The translations under genes and the position numbers were made by a program. The notes beneath the pieces are model-generated. The model saw only the letters and a program-made list of their open reading frames with translations. It was not told where the DNA came from and ran no database searches. From assembly GCA_038330085.1 (NCBI GenBank), contig JBBQNP010000007.1, positions 1 through 64,000 on the forward strand: DNA of 64,000 nt. Direction: 5' to 3'. This document shows, piece after piece, positions 53,162 through 62,173 of this stretch. The number at the start of each line of letters is the position of its first letter. The stretch's first letter is position 1. The DNA comes from JAEUIA01 sp038330085. GTDB taxonomy: Bacteria; Planctomycetota; UBA1135; GCA-002686595.

Positions 53162-55366
53162 TCACTTCGCCCCCTTTTCGAACTCCACTTCGACGACCGT
53201 ATCGGGACCCACTTCGACCGACTTCTCCGCCGTGCGCACGAACTTGCCCAACGCTTCGTTGTAGTAATGCACGCGCACGACGACGGTCCCGAGCGGCGAC
53301 GGCCATTCCCCAGACTTGCCGAGTTCTACGTACTCGCCTGAGACCTGCACGCCATTCCGCACGACGTTGATCAGCGCGTACTTCTCCGGACCCTCATGCC
53401 GCGCGCGCACTCGTCCCCCCGGAGACACACGAATCACGAGGTCTTTCGCCGCTCCGCCCGCCGTGATCGCGAGCGGTTCGATGTAACCGATCCAACCGTT
53501 GCTGGTCATGGCAGACAGGTCGTACGTGCCCGCATCGAGACCGCTGAGCGAGAACGCTCCGTCGTTCGCGACCGAGAGCATGCTCGTGCCGGACTCCCCA
53601 GCGAATCGGTTCGCGATGTGCACCTCGCCCGCAACCCCATTGCCGTCCTCGCCGACGACACGACCCGAGATGGAAACACCCTTCTTCCATTGCAACACGA
53701 CGTCGTCCATGCCGGGTCTCACCGTGACCGAATCGGAGCGTGCGTCGTCGCCAAAACCGGTCGCAGCCACCTCGTAGCTGCCATCCATCAGGGGGCCGAT
53801 GGTGAATGCTCCGTCGCCTGGGCTCTGGCTGGTTTCTCCTTGGAGCCTGAGTGTTCTTTCGTACGCGCTCACGAACACGGTCTTGGCCGGTTTCCCCGAG
53901 GAGTCGAGCACATGACCGCGGATGAAGAGTCCGCGATCCACGCGCAAGTTCACTTCGACCGCGCGCTGTCCCTCGGCGATCTCGACGAGCTGCGCCAATG
54001 GGGCTACGTCGTCAGCACGTGTCTCCTCTTCGAGCCCCTTCGCTGCCGGGCCGACCGACCAGGAACCCGAGCTGACCCCCGTGATCTCGAAACGCCCAGT
54101 TGCATCGGTGAAGCACTTGAGCGTGCTCTGCTCGGAGTAGGCACGAAAAAGCGTTGCGGTGCCCACTTGGGCCTTGCGCAACCAGATCGCCTGGTTTGTG
54201 ACGGGACGCCCGGCTTGATCGGTGAGCGAACCGGTCACTTCGCATCCTTGCGTGATCGTCCATTCGACGTCGCGTACCTCGCCGATGGCGAGCCGGATCG
54301 GCTCGGCGGGCTTCCATTTGCACGGACCGCGCACGTCGGCGTCGAGTGAAACGTTCGGCGGAAGCTGTTCGAGGGTCAGATGGCCGGACCCGTCCGTGAT
54401 CCCGAACCAATGAGAGTTGACGGTCGACCCGAAAGCTCCGAACTGACGGACTGCGTCGAGATCGTAGCCATTCGCCGTGAGCCCGACCTCGGCCTTCACG
54501 ACCGCGCTGCCTCCGGCCCAGATCGCATGCACGCGCAACGTCGCACTGCGCGGCAACGGGACGAGGAGCGCGGTCGACCCCCGCTCGTGACCGGATTCCG
54601 TCCAGACGTGCAGACTCGCATGACCCTCGGATTCGAAGCTCATCGCCGCTTGCTGCCATGAACATGCCTCGATTCTCGCCAGACCTCGTGCGTCGCTCGT
54701 CGCGGGCGGGACCGCACAGACTCCGAGCTCGGTCTTCACCTTCACGTTGGACAGAGGGTCCCCGGTCTCGGCATCCACCAGCTTGATCCAGAACGGCATG
54801 TCGAGGCCAGAGCTGAGCTCGACCGTCACGTCGTACTCCGTGTTCTCGGCGAGCAGCGGGATCTCGGGTGTCGCGTAGCTCGAGTGTCCTCCGGGGCCGC
54901 GCACGACGAGGTTCGACTTCACGTTTGCCGGCGTCACGATCTCGACGCGCCCGTTCGCGTCGGTGACGAGGATCTCGAAGGGTTGGCCGCGCGAGCGCTG
55001 GGTTTTCTCGAGGCCGTGGTCGCCGAAGTTCGGTGCGTCGCACATGGAGTAGACCTCCATGTTCGTCAGCGCTGCGCGAGTCGCTTTGTCGACGACGAGG
55101 ACTTTCACGAGCGCACTTCCGACTGGAATCGAAACCGCTGTCGACTCAGCCAGTGCAGGCGGGGAAGGGGAGACAACTGCTGCGCGGCGGATTTCGGGCT
55201 GCGCAGTCGGCTTCGACAACAGGTCGTCCGCGTCCGCGCTCCTCGAAGCATCGGCGGTCCGTGTGACACCCGGCGCTGTCGTGCTTCCGTCGCGCGAAAC
55301 GAACCACATCGCGAGCACGCACACGAATCCCAGGCCAACGAGCGGGACGAGAAGGCGTTTGGGCAC
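53162..55366 (-). CDS. Array protein 4: membrane-anchored regulatory-like repeats
   Basis: 734 residues from GTG 55366. The start is decided by homology: the 30 bp directly upstream (55366-55395) match 27 of 30 with the noncoding leader of array protein 5 (57626-57655), so the upstream in-frame ATG at 55396 lies in leader, not gene. Anchor PKRLLVPLVGLGFVCVLAMWF. Modules as in the paralogues: KVLVVDKATRAALTNMEVYS, FWIKLVDAETGDPLSNVKV, VTGSLTDQAGRPVTNQAIWL, RGLFIRGHVLDSSGKPAKTVF, SGRVVGEDGNGVAGEVHI, FSLSGLDAGTYDLSAMT. Ends VEVEFEKGAK. No catalytic motif. Confidence 0.85.
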   Translation of the reverse strand: MPKRLLVPLVGLGFVCVLAMWFVSRDGSTTAPGVTRTADASRSADADDLLSKPTAQPEIRRAAVVSPSPPALAESTAVSIPVGSALVKVLVVDKATRAALTNMEVYSMCDAPNFGDHGLEKTQRSRGQPFEILVTDANGRVEIVTPANVKSNLVVRGPGGHSSYATPEIPLLAENTEYDVTVELSSGLDMPFWIKLVDAETGDPLSNVKVKTELGVCAVPPATSDARGLARIEACSWQQAAMSFESEGHASLHVWTESGHERGSTALLVPLPRSATLRVHAIWAGGSAVVKAEVGLTANGYDLDAVRQFGAFGSTVNSHWFGITDGSGHLTLEQLPPNVSLDADVRGPCKWKPAEPIRLAIGEVRDVEWTITQGCEVTGSLTDQAGRPVTNQAIWLRKAQVGTATLFRAYSEQSTLKCFTDATGRFEITGVSSGSWSVGPAAKGLEEETRADDVAPLAQLVEIAEGQRAVEVNLRVDRGLFIRGHVLDSSGKPAKTVFVSAYERTLRLQGETSQSPGDGAFTIGPLMDGSYEVAATGFGDDARSDSVTVRPGMDDVVLQWKKGVSISGRVVGEDGNGVAGEVHIANRFAGESGTSMLSVANDGAFSLSGLDAGTYDLSAMTSNGWIGYIEPLAITAGGAAKDLVIRVSPGGRVRARHEGPEKYALINVVRNGVQVSGEYVELGKSGEWPSPLGTVVVRVHYYNEALGKFVRTAEKSVEVGPDTVVEVEFEKGAK

Positions 55367-55395
55367 GAGCAATCTCCCGCTGCATCTTACACGCA
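55366..55395 (-). promoter_or_regulatory. Conserved 30-bp leader of array protein 4
   Basis: Read on the minus strand this is TGCGTGTAAGATGCAGCGGGAG followed by ATTGCTCG, 27 of 30 identical to the leader at 57626-57655. TAAGAT could be a -10 element and GGGAG a ribosome site. Shared noncoding sequence in two tandem genes suggests each has its own promoter. The -35 is not clear. Confidence 0.4.
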
Positions 55396-55450
55396 ATTAC
55401 GTCGCGAGTTGCTGCGAGATCGAGCGCGCGTTTCCGCACGTATTTCGGGC

Positions 55451-57613
55451 TCAGTGCGCGTCCTTCTCGAACACGACGTCGACGGTTTCACCCGCTTTCA
55501 CTTCGACCGTGCGTTCGACCGTGCGCTTCTCCGCTTCGTAGTAGCTCGCTTGCACGATCACGGTCCCCGCGGGCGCCACGAATTCATGGCTCGTGCCGCG
55601 CTCGACGCCGTCCATGTCGACCGTGATGACATTCACGAATACGGTGACGTTGATGTAGTGATCCGGGCCTTCGTGTCGGACACGAACCTGTCCACCCCGG
55701 ATCAGATGGACGTCGAGCCCCGTCCGTGATTCACCGATGCCTACCTTGACACCTTCGAGCAAGGCGAACGCTCCGCCAGAACCGCGCGCGGAGATGTCGT
55801 ACGTGCCGGCTTCGAGGCCACTTATCTGGAACGTCCCGTCGTTGTGCGTGTTGACGCCGTGCACGCTTTGCCACTCATCATTCCTCATCCTCACGCGGAC
55901 ATCGGTTTGAACGAGTTCGCCCGAGGTGCCGGTCACGGTGCCGGACAAAGAGGCTCCTTCTCGTAATCGCAACACGACGTTCGACGTGCCCGAGTCGGCT
56001 TCGACGGGTTCCGAAACCGCGTTGCTGCCATCGCCGAGCGCAGTGAGCACGTAGTGCCCGGCCTTGAGCGGTCCGAGCGCGAACGAACCCTCCTGCGAAG
56101 AGACCCGAGCGCGGGTGGACAGGCTGTTCGTCGGGTCGACGCACCAAATGGAGCCGTCCTTGGTCGGTTCACCCTTCGCATTCAGGAGCGCGCCGCGGAT
56201 GAAGAGCCCGCGATCCACACGGACCGTCACGTCGAGATCCCTCTGACCGTCTGAGATCTCGATGACTTGCGCGATGGCGGCGACGTCGTCGTCAGCGATC
56301 TTCTTGCCGTCCTGCGGTGCGCTCGGGCCCAACCGCCACATGCCGGTGCTGACGTCATCGAAACGGAAGCGGCCTTGCTCGTCGGTCTTCGCGCTGCGTG
56401 ATTCGCTGTTCGGGTTCGTGTCGAAGTAGACGGTGAGCTTGCGCTCGGTCTTGCTCAGCCACATCTCGCGCGGTTTCACGGGCACATTCGACTGATCGAG
56501 CACGATGCCGTGCACGTTGCAACCCACTCCGAGCTTCCACTCGAGCGCGCGCGTCTCGCCTGGCTCGAGCATGAGCTTGTCGGGAGCAATCCACTTCGTC
56601 GGGCTGATGAGGCCCGCGTTGATCGGGACGTGCGGAGGAATGCAGGTGATCGTGGCATGGCCCGAAGGATCCGTGACGCCCTGCCAGTGCAGATCACCCG
56701 TGTGGAAAGACCTGATCGAGTTGGCGCTCTTGATGGTCTCGGCGTAGCCGCCGGTCACGAGATCGACTTTCGCACCGACGATTGCCTGACCGGATGCGTC
56801 GACTACGTGCACGTTCACGTTCGCACAATTGGCAAGCGTCACGACGAAGGGCGAGCTCGACTCGGCGTGGCCAGGTTCGGACTTGAGGTAAGTGCCCGCA
56901 TACGCATCGGCGTCGACCTGCAGGAATTCCGGCGCCAACGTGCGACCCGGCCAAAGGGCGAGCCCTTGTGCATCGCTCGTGACCTTCGACTCGCCGCCCT
57001 TGCCGGTGCTCACGTGCACGCCCGCGATCGGCGCATGGCTCGTTTCGTCGACGAACTTCATCCAGAAGGGCATCTCGTCACCTGTCGCGAGCTCGACGAC
57101 GACCTCGTGGACGTCCCACGGTGTCAGCGCGGGAATGTCTGCCCTTTCAGAGCCCGCACCGTGCTTCGTTCCGTTCGCGTTCACGATCGAGGACACGTTC
57201 GGCGGCATCTCGATCTCGACGCGACCCTCGGCATCGGTGTGAAGCGTCTCGAAGGGCTTGCCGTGCGAACGCGTCGTCTCGTCGAAGGTCCGACCGCCCG
57301 ACCCTGTGTCGTAGATCGCGTACACGTCGATGTCCGGCAGCGGCACGCGAGTCGTCTTGTTGAGGACGAGCACTTTCACGAGCGCGAAGTCGGTCGCGGC
57401 GTGCGCTTCGTTCGCGGGAGCGGGCTGAGCGCTCTCACGCACCGGGCTCGCGGCGGCGACAGACTCCAGTGGCGTCGCGTCGACGTTGTTCTCCACGATC
57501 GGCGCGGGCGTCGGCGCGACGGGAGCGGGCTGCGATCCGCGCGGTCGCAACATCCACAACAGTCCGGCGATCAGCACCGTCAACATGACGATGCCCAACG
57601 TGCGCAGCTTCAT
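55451..57613 (-). CDS. Array protein 5: membrane-anchored regulatory-like repeats
   Basis: 720 residues from ATG 57613 with GAGAGGAGAG upstream. Anchor KLRTLGIVMLTVLIAGLLWML, then a Pro/Ala linker (GSQPAPVAPTPAPIVE). Its first 45 residues are almost identical to array protein 6, so these two are the most recent duplicate pair. Modules: KVLVLNKTTRVPLPDIDVYA, FWMKFVDETSHAPIAGVHVS, NVHVVDASGQAIVGAKVDL, VHGIVLDQSNVPVKPREMWL, RGLFIRGALLNAKGEPTKDG, FQISGLEAGTYDISA, and the C-terminal VKAGETVDVVFEKDAH. The repeated SGQAIVGAKV-type turns are the carboxypeptidase-regulatory signature. Confidence 0.86.
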   Translation of the reverse strand: MKLRTLGIVMLTVLIAGLLWMLRPRGSQPAPVAPTPAPIVENNVDATPLESVAAASPVRESAQPAPANEAHAATDFALVKVLVLNKTTRVPLPDIDVYAIYDTGSGGRTFDETTRSHGKPFETLHTDAEGRVEIEMPPNVSSIVNANGTKHGAGSERADIPALTPWDVHEVVVELATGDEMPFWMKFVDETSHAPIAGVHVSTGKGGESKVTSDAQGLALWPGRTLAPEFLQVDADAYAGTYLKSEPGHAESSSPFVVTLANCANVNVHVVDASGQAIVGAKVDLVTGGYAETIKSANSIRSFHTGDLHWQGVTDPSGHATITCIPPHVPINAGLISPTKWIAPDKLMLEPGETRALEWKLGVGCNVHGIVLDQSNVPVKPREMWLSKTERKLTVYFDTNPNSESRSAKTDEQGRFRFDDVSTGMWRLGPSAPQDGKKIADDDVAAIAQVIEISDGQRDLDVTVRVDRGLFIRGALLNAKGEPTKDGSIWCVDPTNSLSTRARVSSQEGSFALGPLKAGHYVLTALGDGSNAVSEPVEADSGTSNVVLRLREGASLSGTVTGTSGELVQTDVRVRMRNDEWQSVHGVNTHNDGTFQISGLEAGTYDISARGSGGAFALLEGVKVGIGESRTGLDVHLIRGGQVRVRHEGPDHYINVTVFVNVITVDMDGVERGTSHEFVAPAGTVIVQASYYEAEKRTVERTVEVKAGETVDVVFEKDAH

Positions 57614-57625
57614 CGGCTCTCCTCT

Positions 57626-57655
57626 CGAGCAGTCTCCCTCTGCATCCTACACGCA
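57626..57655 (-). promoter_or_regulatory. Conserved 30-bp leader of array protein 5
   Basis: Minus-strand TGCGTGTAGGATGCAGAGGGAG continuing to ACTGCTCG. TAGGAT may be a -10. It matches 27 of 30 bases upstream of array protein 4. Between it and the ATG lies GAGAGGAGAG. Confidence 0.4.
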
Positions 57656-57710
57656 AGCCCACAGCGGATTGCCGCCGGAACGAGCGCGCGGCTTCACGCG
57701 CATCCTCCGC

Positions 57711-59888
57711 TCAGTGCGCGTCCTTCTCGAACTTCACGTCAACGGTCTGACCCGCTTTCACCTCGACCGTGCGCTGCGCTAGCCTCAACTCTCCCTCGTG
57801 GTAGGCCGCCTGCACGATCACGCTTCCCGCAGGTGCCGCGAACTCCTGGCTCGCGCCGCGTTCGAGCCCTTCGAGGTCGACGACGATCCCGTGAGTGATG
57901 ATCTCGATGTTCGCGTACCGCTCGGGACCGTCGTGACGCACGCGAACATGACCCCCAGGCTGCAGTCGGATCTTCAAGTTGGTCAGCGAATCGCCGGTCT
58001 TCAACTCCACTCCTTCCAAAAGCCCGACAGCGCCCTCGGTCGAGCTCGCAGCGATGTCGTACACGCCGGCGAGCAGCCCCTGCGCTTCGAACGTTCCATC
58101 CTTCTTGCACGGGACGCCATGCACACCGAACGTTTTCGAATCGCGTTGCGTCATCCACATCTTGGCGGGCACCGGGCTGTCATCCACGCCGATCACGCGT
58201 CCTGACAGCGAGGCTCCGGCGCGCATGCGCAGTTCGACGTTCTCTGCGCCCGCGTCAGCTTCCACAGGCAACGACTCGGCCTCGGCCGAAAAGCCGGAGC
58301 TTCCCACGAGCCTGTAGTGACCGGCCGACAGCGGCCCGACTGTGAACTCGCTCTTGCCGCCCATCAGGCTCGCGCTCTCGTAGATGTGCTGCGACATCTC
58401 GACCGCCGCGACCATGCCCGCAGACGGCGGATTGCCCTTCGAATCGAGTAGATGCCCGCGAATGAAAAGTCCGCGGTCGACATGAAGGGTCACGTCGACA
58501 TCGGACTGTCCATCTGCGACTTCCACGACCTCAGCCATCGAAGTTACGTCATCCGCACTCAGCGGTGTTCCCGGCGGGTGAACGCTCGGACCGACCCACC
58601 AGATGCCGGGCTCGACGCCGTCGAAGTGGAAGCGACCCTGCGCGTCGCTCTTGCCCGTGACCGTCGGATCGCTCGAGTAGGACTGAAGTGACGCGCGAAC
58701 TTTCTTGTCCGCTCTCCGCAACCACATCTCGTGGTCCGTCACCGGCTTCTCGTTCTGATCGAGCACGAGGCCGTGGACGTCGCATCCGTTCGAGAGCTTC
58801 CACTCGACCCTGCGCGTTTCGCCCGGCTCGAGGACGAGGTGATCGTCACTGCTCCACTTCTTCGGGCGTGTGATGCGCGTTTGCAGCGGAACACGCGGAG
58901 GCAATGCGCTGATCGTCACGGTGCCGCTTGAATCCGTGTCACCACGCCACGTCACGTCGCCGGCGTCGAACTGGCTCGCGCCACCGCCGCGCAGGCACAG
59001 GTTGTATCCCGGCGTCGTGAGCTCGACGTGAGCCTGCGAAACCGCGGCGCCAGCGCCGTCGACGACGTGTACGCGCAACGTCGCGCCGAGTGGAACGCCA
59101 ACGACCTGCGCGTCTTGCATCTCGCCGTGTCCTGGTTGTGGCTGGACGAACAGCGGAGCGCGTTGCGGCGCACGGATGCACAGATCGGACATCCACCATG
59201 TTCGCCCTTCGAACAACACGAGCCCTCGAGCGTCGGTGGTGAGAGTCTGCGGCGGCTTCCTAAGCATCTCGGCGATCACGTGAACGCCAGCCAAGGGTGC
59301 CTGCGTCGCTTCGTCGACGACCTGCATCCAGAAGGGCATGTCCATCGTCGTCGGCAACTGCAGCGTGACCTCGTGCACGTCGCCGGCCTTCAACGGCGGG
59401 ATCTTGGCGCGATCGAAACCGAAGTCCTGCTTCATGCCGGTCGCAGTGACGGTCGCTTCGGCACCGGGTGGGATTTCGATCTCGACGTGTCCGTTCTCAT
59501 CAGTATCGAGCAGTTCGAAGGGCACGCCGTGCGAACGATGGGTGTCCTCGATCGTGCTGCTGTTCAGCTTGTCCCGAACGGCCTCGCAGATGCAGTCGAC
59601 GTCGATGCCCGGCATCGGAGCTTGCGTCGCCTTGTTCACGACGAGCACCTTGATCAGCGCGAAGTCGGCAGTCGTGTGTCTTTCGGCGACGGCAGAAGTC
59701 TGAGCGCGTTCGCGCGCGGGGTTCGCGGCGACGGTCGGGTCCAATGGCGCCGCATCGACCTGCTTCTCCACGATCGGCGTGGGGGTCGGCGCGACGGGTG
59801 CGGGCTGTGATCCGCGGGGTCGCAACGTCCACAACAGTCCGGCGATCAGCAGGATCAACGTGACGATCCCCAATGTGCGTAGCTTCAT
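57711..59888 (-). CDS. Array protein 6: membrane-anchored regulatory-like repeats
   Basis: 725 residues from ATG 59888; GAGGAGA lies 4-10 nt upstream. First gene of the array in the direction of transcription. Anchor KLRTLGIVTLILLIAGLLW, linker nearly identical to protein 5. Modules: KVLVVNKATQAPMPGIDVDC, FWMQVVDEATQAPLAGVHVI, RVHVVDGAGAAVSQAHVEL, VHGLVLDQNEKPVTDHEMWL, RGLFIRGHLLDSKGNPPSAG, SGRVIGVDDSPVPAKMWMT, GVYDIAASSTEGA, and VKAGQTVDVKFEKDAH. The whole is a rod of beta domains outside the membrane. No enzyme or binding motif identified. Confidence 0.86.
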   Translation of the reverse strand: MKLRTLGIVTLILLIAGLLWTLRPRGSQPAPVAPTPTPIVEKQVDAAPLDPTVAANPARERAQTSAVAERHTTADFALIKVLVVNKATQAPMPGIDVDCICEAVRDKLNSSTIEDTHRSHGVPFELLDTDENGHVEIEIPPGAEATVTATGMKQDFGFDRAKIPPLKAGDVHEVTLQLPTTMDMPFWMQVVDEATQAPLAGVHVIAEMLRKPPQTLTTDARGLVLFEGRTWWMSDLCIRAPQRAPLFVQPQPGHGEMQDAQVVGVPLGATLRVHVVDGAGAAVSQAHVELTTPGYNLCLRGGGASQFDAGDVTWRGDTDSSGTVTISALPPRVPLQTRITRPKKWSSDDHLVLEPGETRRVEWKLSNGCDVHGLVLDQNEKPVTDHEMWLRRADKKVRASLQSYSSDPTVTGKSDAQGRFHFDGVEPGIWWVGPSVHPPGTPLSADDVTSMAEVVEVADGQSDVDVTLHVDRGLFIRGHLLDSKGNPPSAGMVAAVEMSQHIYESASLMGGKSEFTVGPLSAGHYRLVGSSGFSAEAESLPVEADAGAENVELRMRAGASLSGRVIGVDDSPVPAKMWMTQRDSKTFGVHGVPCKKDGTFEAQGLLAGVYDIAASSTEGAVGLLEGVELKTGDSLTNLKIRLQPGGHVRVRHDGPERYANIEIITHGIVVDLEGLERGASQEFAAPAGSVIVQAAYHEGELRLAQRTVEVKAGQTVDVKFEKDAH

Positions 59889-59907
59889 CGGATCTCCTCG
59901 CGCGCGA

Positions 59908-59938
59908 CCCTATCCACGCGCGGACCGCCGGTTGTCAA
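59908..59938 (-). promoter_or_regulatory. Candidate promoter for the six-gene array
   Basis: On the minus strand a perfect -35, TTGACA (59933-59938), is followed after about 18-20 bp by the weak -10 candidate GATAGGGT. It lies just upstream of array protein 6, overlapping the last codon of the VIT-family gene. The -10 is poor, so this is tentative. Confidence 0.35.
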
Positions 59939-60972
59939 CTGATTGAAACGCCGATCAGCCGGCCGATTCCGAAAGTCGCGGCACCCGCAGCGGCCCCGAT
60001 CAAGAGCATGCGCAATCCGCCGAACACGGCACTCTTGCCGGAGAAAAGCGCCAAAGCTGCACCCACCGCGAACAATCCGACGGCCGACAGTCCACATGCA
60101 ATCCACACAGCATGTCCGACGCCATGAAGGAGGAAGGGCACGAGAGGAATCAACGCTCCGAAGCTGAACGCGAAGAACGACGAAATCGACGCTCCCCACG
60201 GCGAGCCGAGGTCGTCGGGGTTCAGGCCGAGCTCCTCGCGCGCGAGCGTGTCGAGCATCGTCTCCTTGTCCTTCAAGAGTGTGCGCGACAGCTCGCGCGC
60301 CTGCACCAGCGGCACGCCGCGGCCGTGGTAGATCAGCGCCAGCTCTTCGGCCTCCTCGTCGGGATAACGCTCGAGCTCCTCGCGCTCTTCGCCGATCTGG
60401 TGCTCGAACAATTCGCGCTGCGAACGCATCGAGATGTACTCGCCCGCGGCCATCGAGAACGCGCCCGCGAGCAAACCCGCGATCCCGGTGAGCAGCACGG
60501 TCGACGCCGAACCTTCGGCGCCCGTCATGCCCAGGATCAAGCTCGTGTTCGACACGAGGCCGTCGTTCACGCCGAACACCGCGGCGCGCAACACGCCGCC
60601 GGTGCCACCGCGCTTGTGCCGCGCACCGATGCCATCGGCGGACACCGGCATCGGATGACCTTCCGGCGAAAGCTTGCCGCGGTAGGCCGACAGCCCGCGC
60701 ACCTTGAGTGCGGCGAGCAGCGGACGCGCGCGCGGGATCCCGACGCGTCGCGTGATCGCGACGACGACGATCGCGCGCAGGCTCGGCGTGAACGCGGGCG
60801 TGTCGGCGCCGGACTTCTTGACGTCGCCGCGCAGGATCGCGGCCTGTTCCTCGGCCGACTGCGAGAGCGATTCGAACATGCTCGAGTGCGCGTGATCCTT
60901 CTCGATCTGCGCGAGGACCCGATAGAGCCAAGCCGACTGCTTCTCCGTGTGCCAGCGCTGGACTGCAGTCAT
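59935..60972 (-). CDS. VIT1/CCC1-family transporter with ferritin-like N-terminal domain
   Basis: 345 residues from ATG 60972 (MTAVQRWHTEKQSAWLYR). Residues 1-50 look like a rubrerythrin/ferritin-like helical domain with E and H ligands (WHTEKQSAWLY, IEKDHAHSSMFE). The C-terminal 230 residues are the VIT1/CCC1 domain: RAAVFGVNDGLVSNTSLILG, FSMAAGEYISMRSQRE, then cytosolic helices with many acidic residues (EEREELERYPDEEAEEL) and three more membrane segments. Family members move Fe2+ or Mn2+ out of the cytoplasm. The ferritin-like part could sense or pre-bind iron. It is co-directional with the array and precedes it by 46 bp. Confidence 0.88.
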   Translation of the reverse strand: MTAVQRWHTEKQSAWLYRVLAQIEKDHAHSSMFESLSQSAEEQAAILRGDVKKSGADTPAFTPSLRAIVVVAITRRVGIPRARPLLAALKVRGLSAYRGKLSPEGHPMPVSADGIGARHKRGGTGGVLRAAVFGVNDGLVSNTSLILGMTGAEGSASTVLLTGIAGLLAGAFSMAAGEYISMRSQRELFEHQIGEEREELERYPDEEAEELALIYHGRGVPLVQARELSRTLLKDKETMLDTLAREELGLNPDDLGSPWGASISSFFAFSFGALIPLVPFLLHGVGHAVWIACGLSAVGLFAVGAALALFSGKSAVFGGLRMLLIGAAAGAATFGIGRLIGVSIS

Positions 60973-61033
60973 TGCGCGGGAATGGTGCGAAGTGGAGCGG
61001 CTCCGGTCCAATGCTGCTTTCGAGACCGCACGG

Positions 61034-62173
61034 TCAACGTCCGCGCAGAAGCCGCCACCAATTGTGCGGGCGCGTCACCAGGCTCTTGTACGTGCGCCGG
61101 CCCAGGTAGACGTCGGCCATCGCTTCGCACAGGTGCGTGCCGGCGTGGTCGAAGAGGAAGCGCGCGAAGCCGGGACGACGGTAGAGGACGTGTGCAACGA
61201 GGCGCGCGACGCGCAATTCGGAGAGGATCGAGCGGTTGAGGTCGCTCGCATAGGCACGCTCGACGTCATGCGAGCTTGGTTCGTGGAGGATCGCGCGTGC
61301 AGCGAGTGCACCGCTGTGCATCGCGATCGAAATGCCCTCGGCCGTCACGGGATCGGCGAGGCCGGCTGCGTCGCCGACGAGCAGCACGCGATCGCGCGTG
61401 AAGCCGTCCCTGCGCGGAGCGATCGGGATGACGTAGCCATCCGCTTCGAACGGCTCGACCGCGTGCACTCCGGCCGCGTCGAGGTAGCGGTCGAGGCGCG
61501 CGCGCAAGCCGGACTGTCCGCGTCGCATCGAGAGCACGCCGCACGAGAGGTGGTTGTTCTTGCCGAAGACCCAGCCGTATCCGCCCTCGACCACGCCGCC
61601 GAAGTCGAAGATCGCGGACTCGGAGTGTCGCTCGAACGCCGGCTCGTCGACGCGCACTTCGGCTTCGAGCGCGGGGATCGTCGCGAGCGGTTCGTTCCAG
61701 CCCGCGAGCTTCGCACAACGCCCGGTCGCACCATCCGCGGCGATCACGATGCCCGCGCGAATGGTTCCTTGGTTCGTTTCGAGCTCGACATGGTCAGTGG
61801 CGCGCGTGATGGAGCGGACTTCGCGCGAGAAAAATGCCTGCGCGCCGGACCGAACGGCCGCGTCGGCAAGCATTTGATCCAGCTCGGCGCGCATCGTCAT
61901 CGCGACGACGGTCGTGTCGCGCTTCACCTCGAAGCGTCGGTCGCGGTCGAGGAAGCGAAGGTCGATGCGCCGGCAATCGCGCTGCACGGGAAGCAGGATG
62001 TCGGCCGGCACGTGCTCGAGCGCGCGATGCACGACGCCGCCGCCGCACACCTTGACGCGCGGAAAGTGCGCCTTGTCGATCAAGGCCACGTGCTTGCCGG
62101 CGCGCGCGAGGTGCAACGCCGCGATCGAACCGGCGGGTCCGGCGCCGACGACGGCGACTTCGAACGTGGTCAT
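61034..62173 (-). CDS. FAD-dependent oxidoreductase, geranylgeranyl reductase-like
   Basis: 379 residues from ATG 62173, overlapping the stop of the GT39 gene by 4 nt. N-terminal FAD motif VAVVGAGPAGSIAALHLA and KVCGGGVV, both typical of the geranylgeranyl reductase/ChlP branch of the p-hydroxybenzoate hydroxylase superfamily. A second FAD motif is VLLVGDAAGLADPVTAEGI. Middle region GGYGWVFGKNNHLSCGV matches the branch's YGWvFPK. It reduces isoprenoid chains (lipids, quinones) with NADPH via FAD. The overlap with a lipid-linked sugar transferase suggests polyprenyl lipid metabolism, by inference. The frame continues upstream to 62752 only as antisense. Confidence 0.88.
   Translation of the reverse strand: MTTFEVAVVGAGPAGSIAALHLARAGKHVALIDKAHFPRVKVCGGGVVHRALEHVPADILLPVQRDCRRIDLRFLDRDRRFEVKRDTTVVAMTMRAELDQMLADAAVRSGAQAFFSREVRSITRATDHVELETNQGTIRAGIVIAADGATGRCAKLAGWNEPLATIPALEAEVRVDEPAFERHSESAIFDFGGVVEGGYGWVFGKNNHLSCGVLSMRRGQSGLRARLDRYLDAAGVHAVEPFEADGYVIPIAPRRDGFTRDRVLLVGDAAGLADPVTAEGISIAMHSGALAARAILHEPSSHDVERAYASDLNRSILSELRVARLVAHVLYRRPGFARFLFDHAGTHLCEAMADVYLGRRTYKSLVTRPHNWWRLLRGR

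Noticed and set aside
46492..59888. The tandem array as a CRISPR or transposon feature
   Set aside because: No short direct repeats with spacers, no transposase and no terminal inverted repeats. The repeats are whole-gene paralogues.
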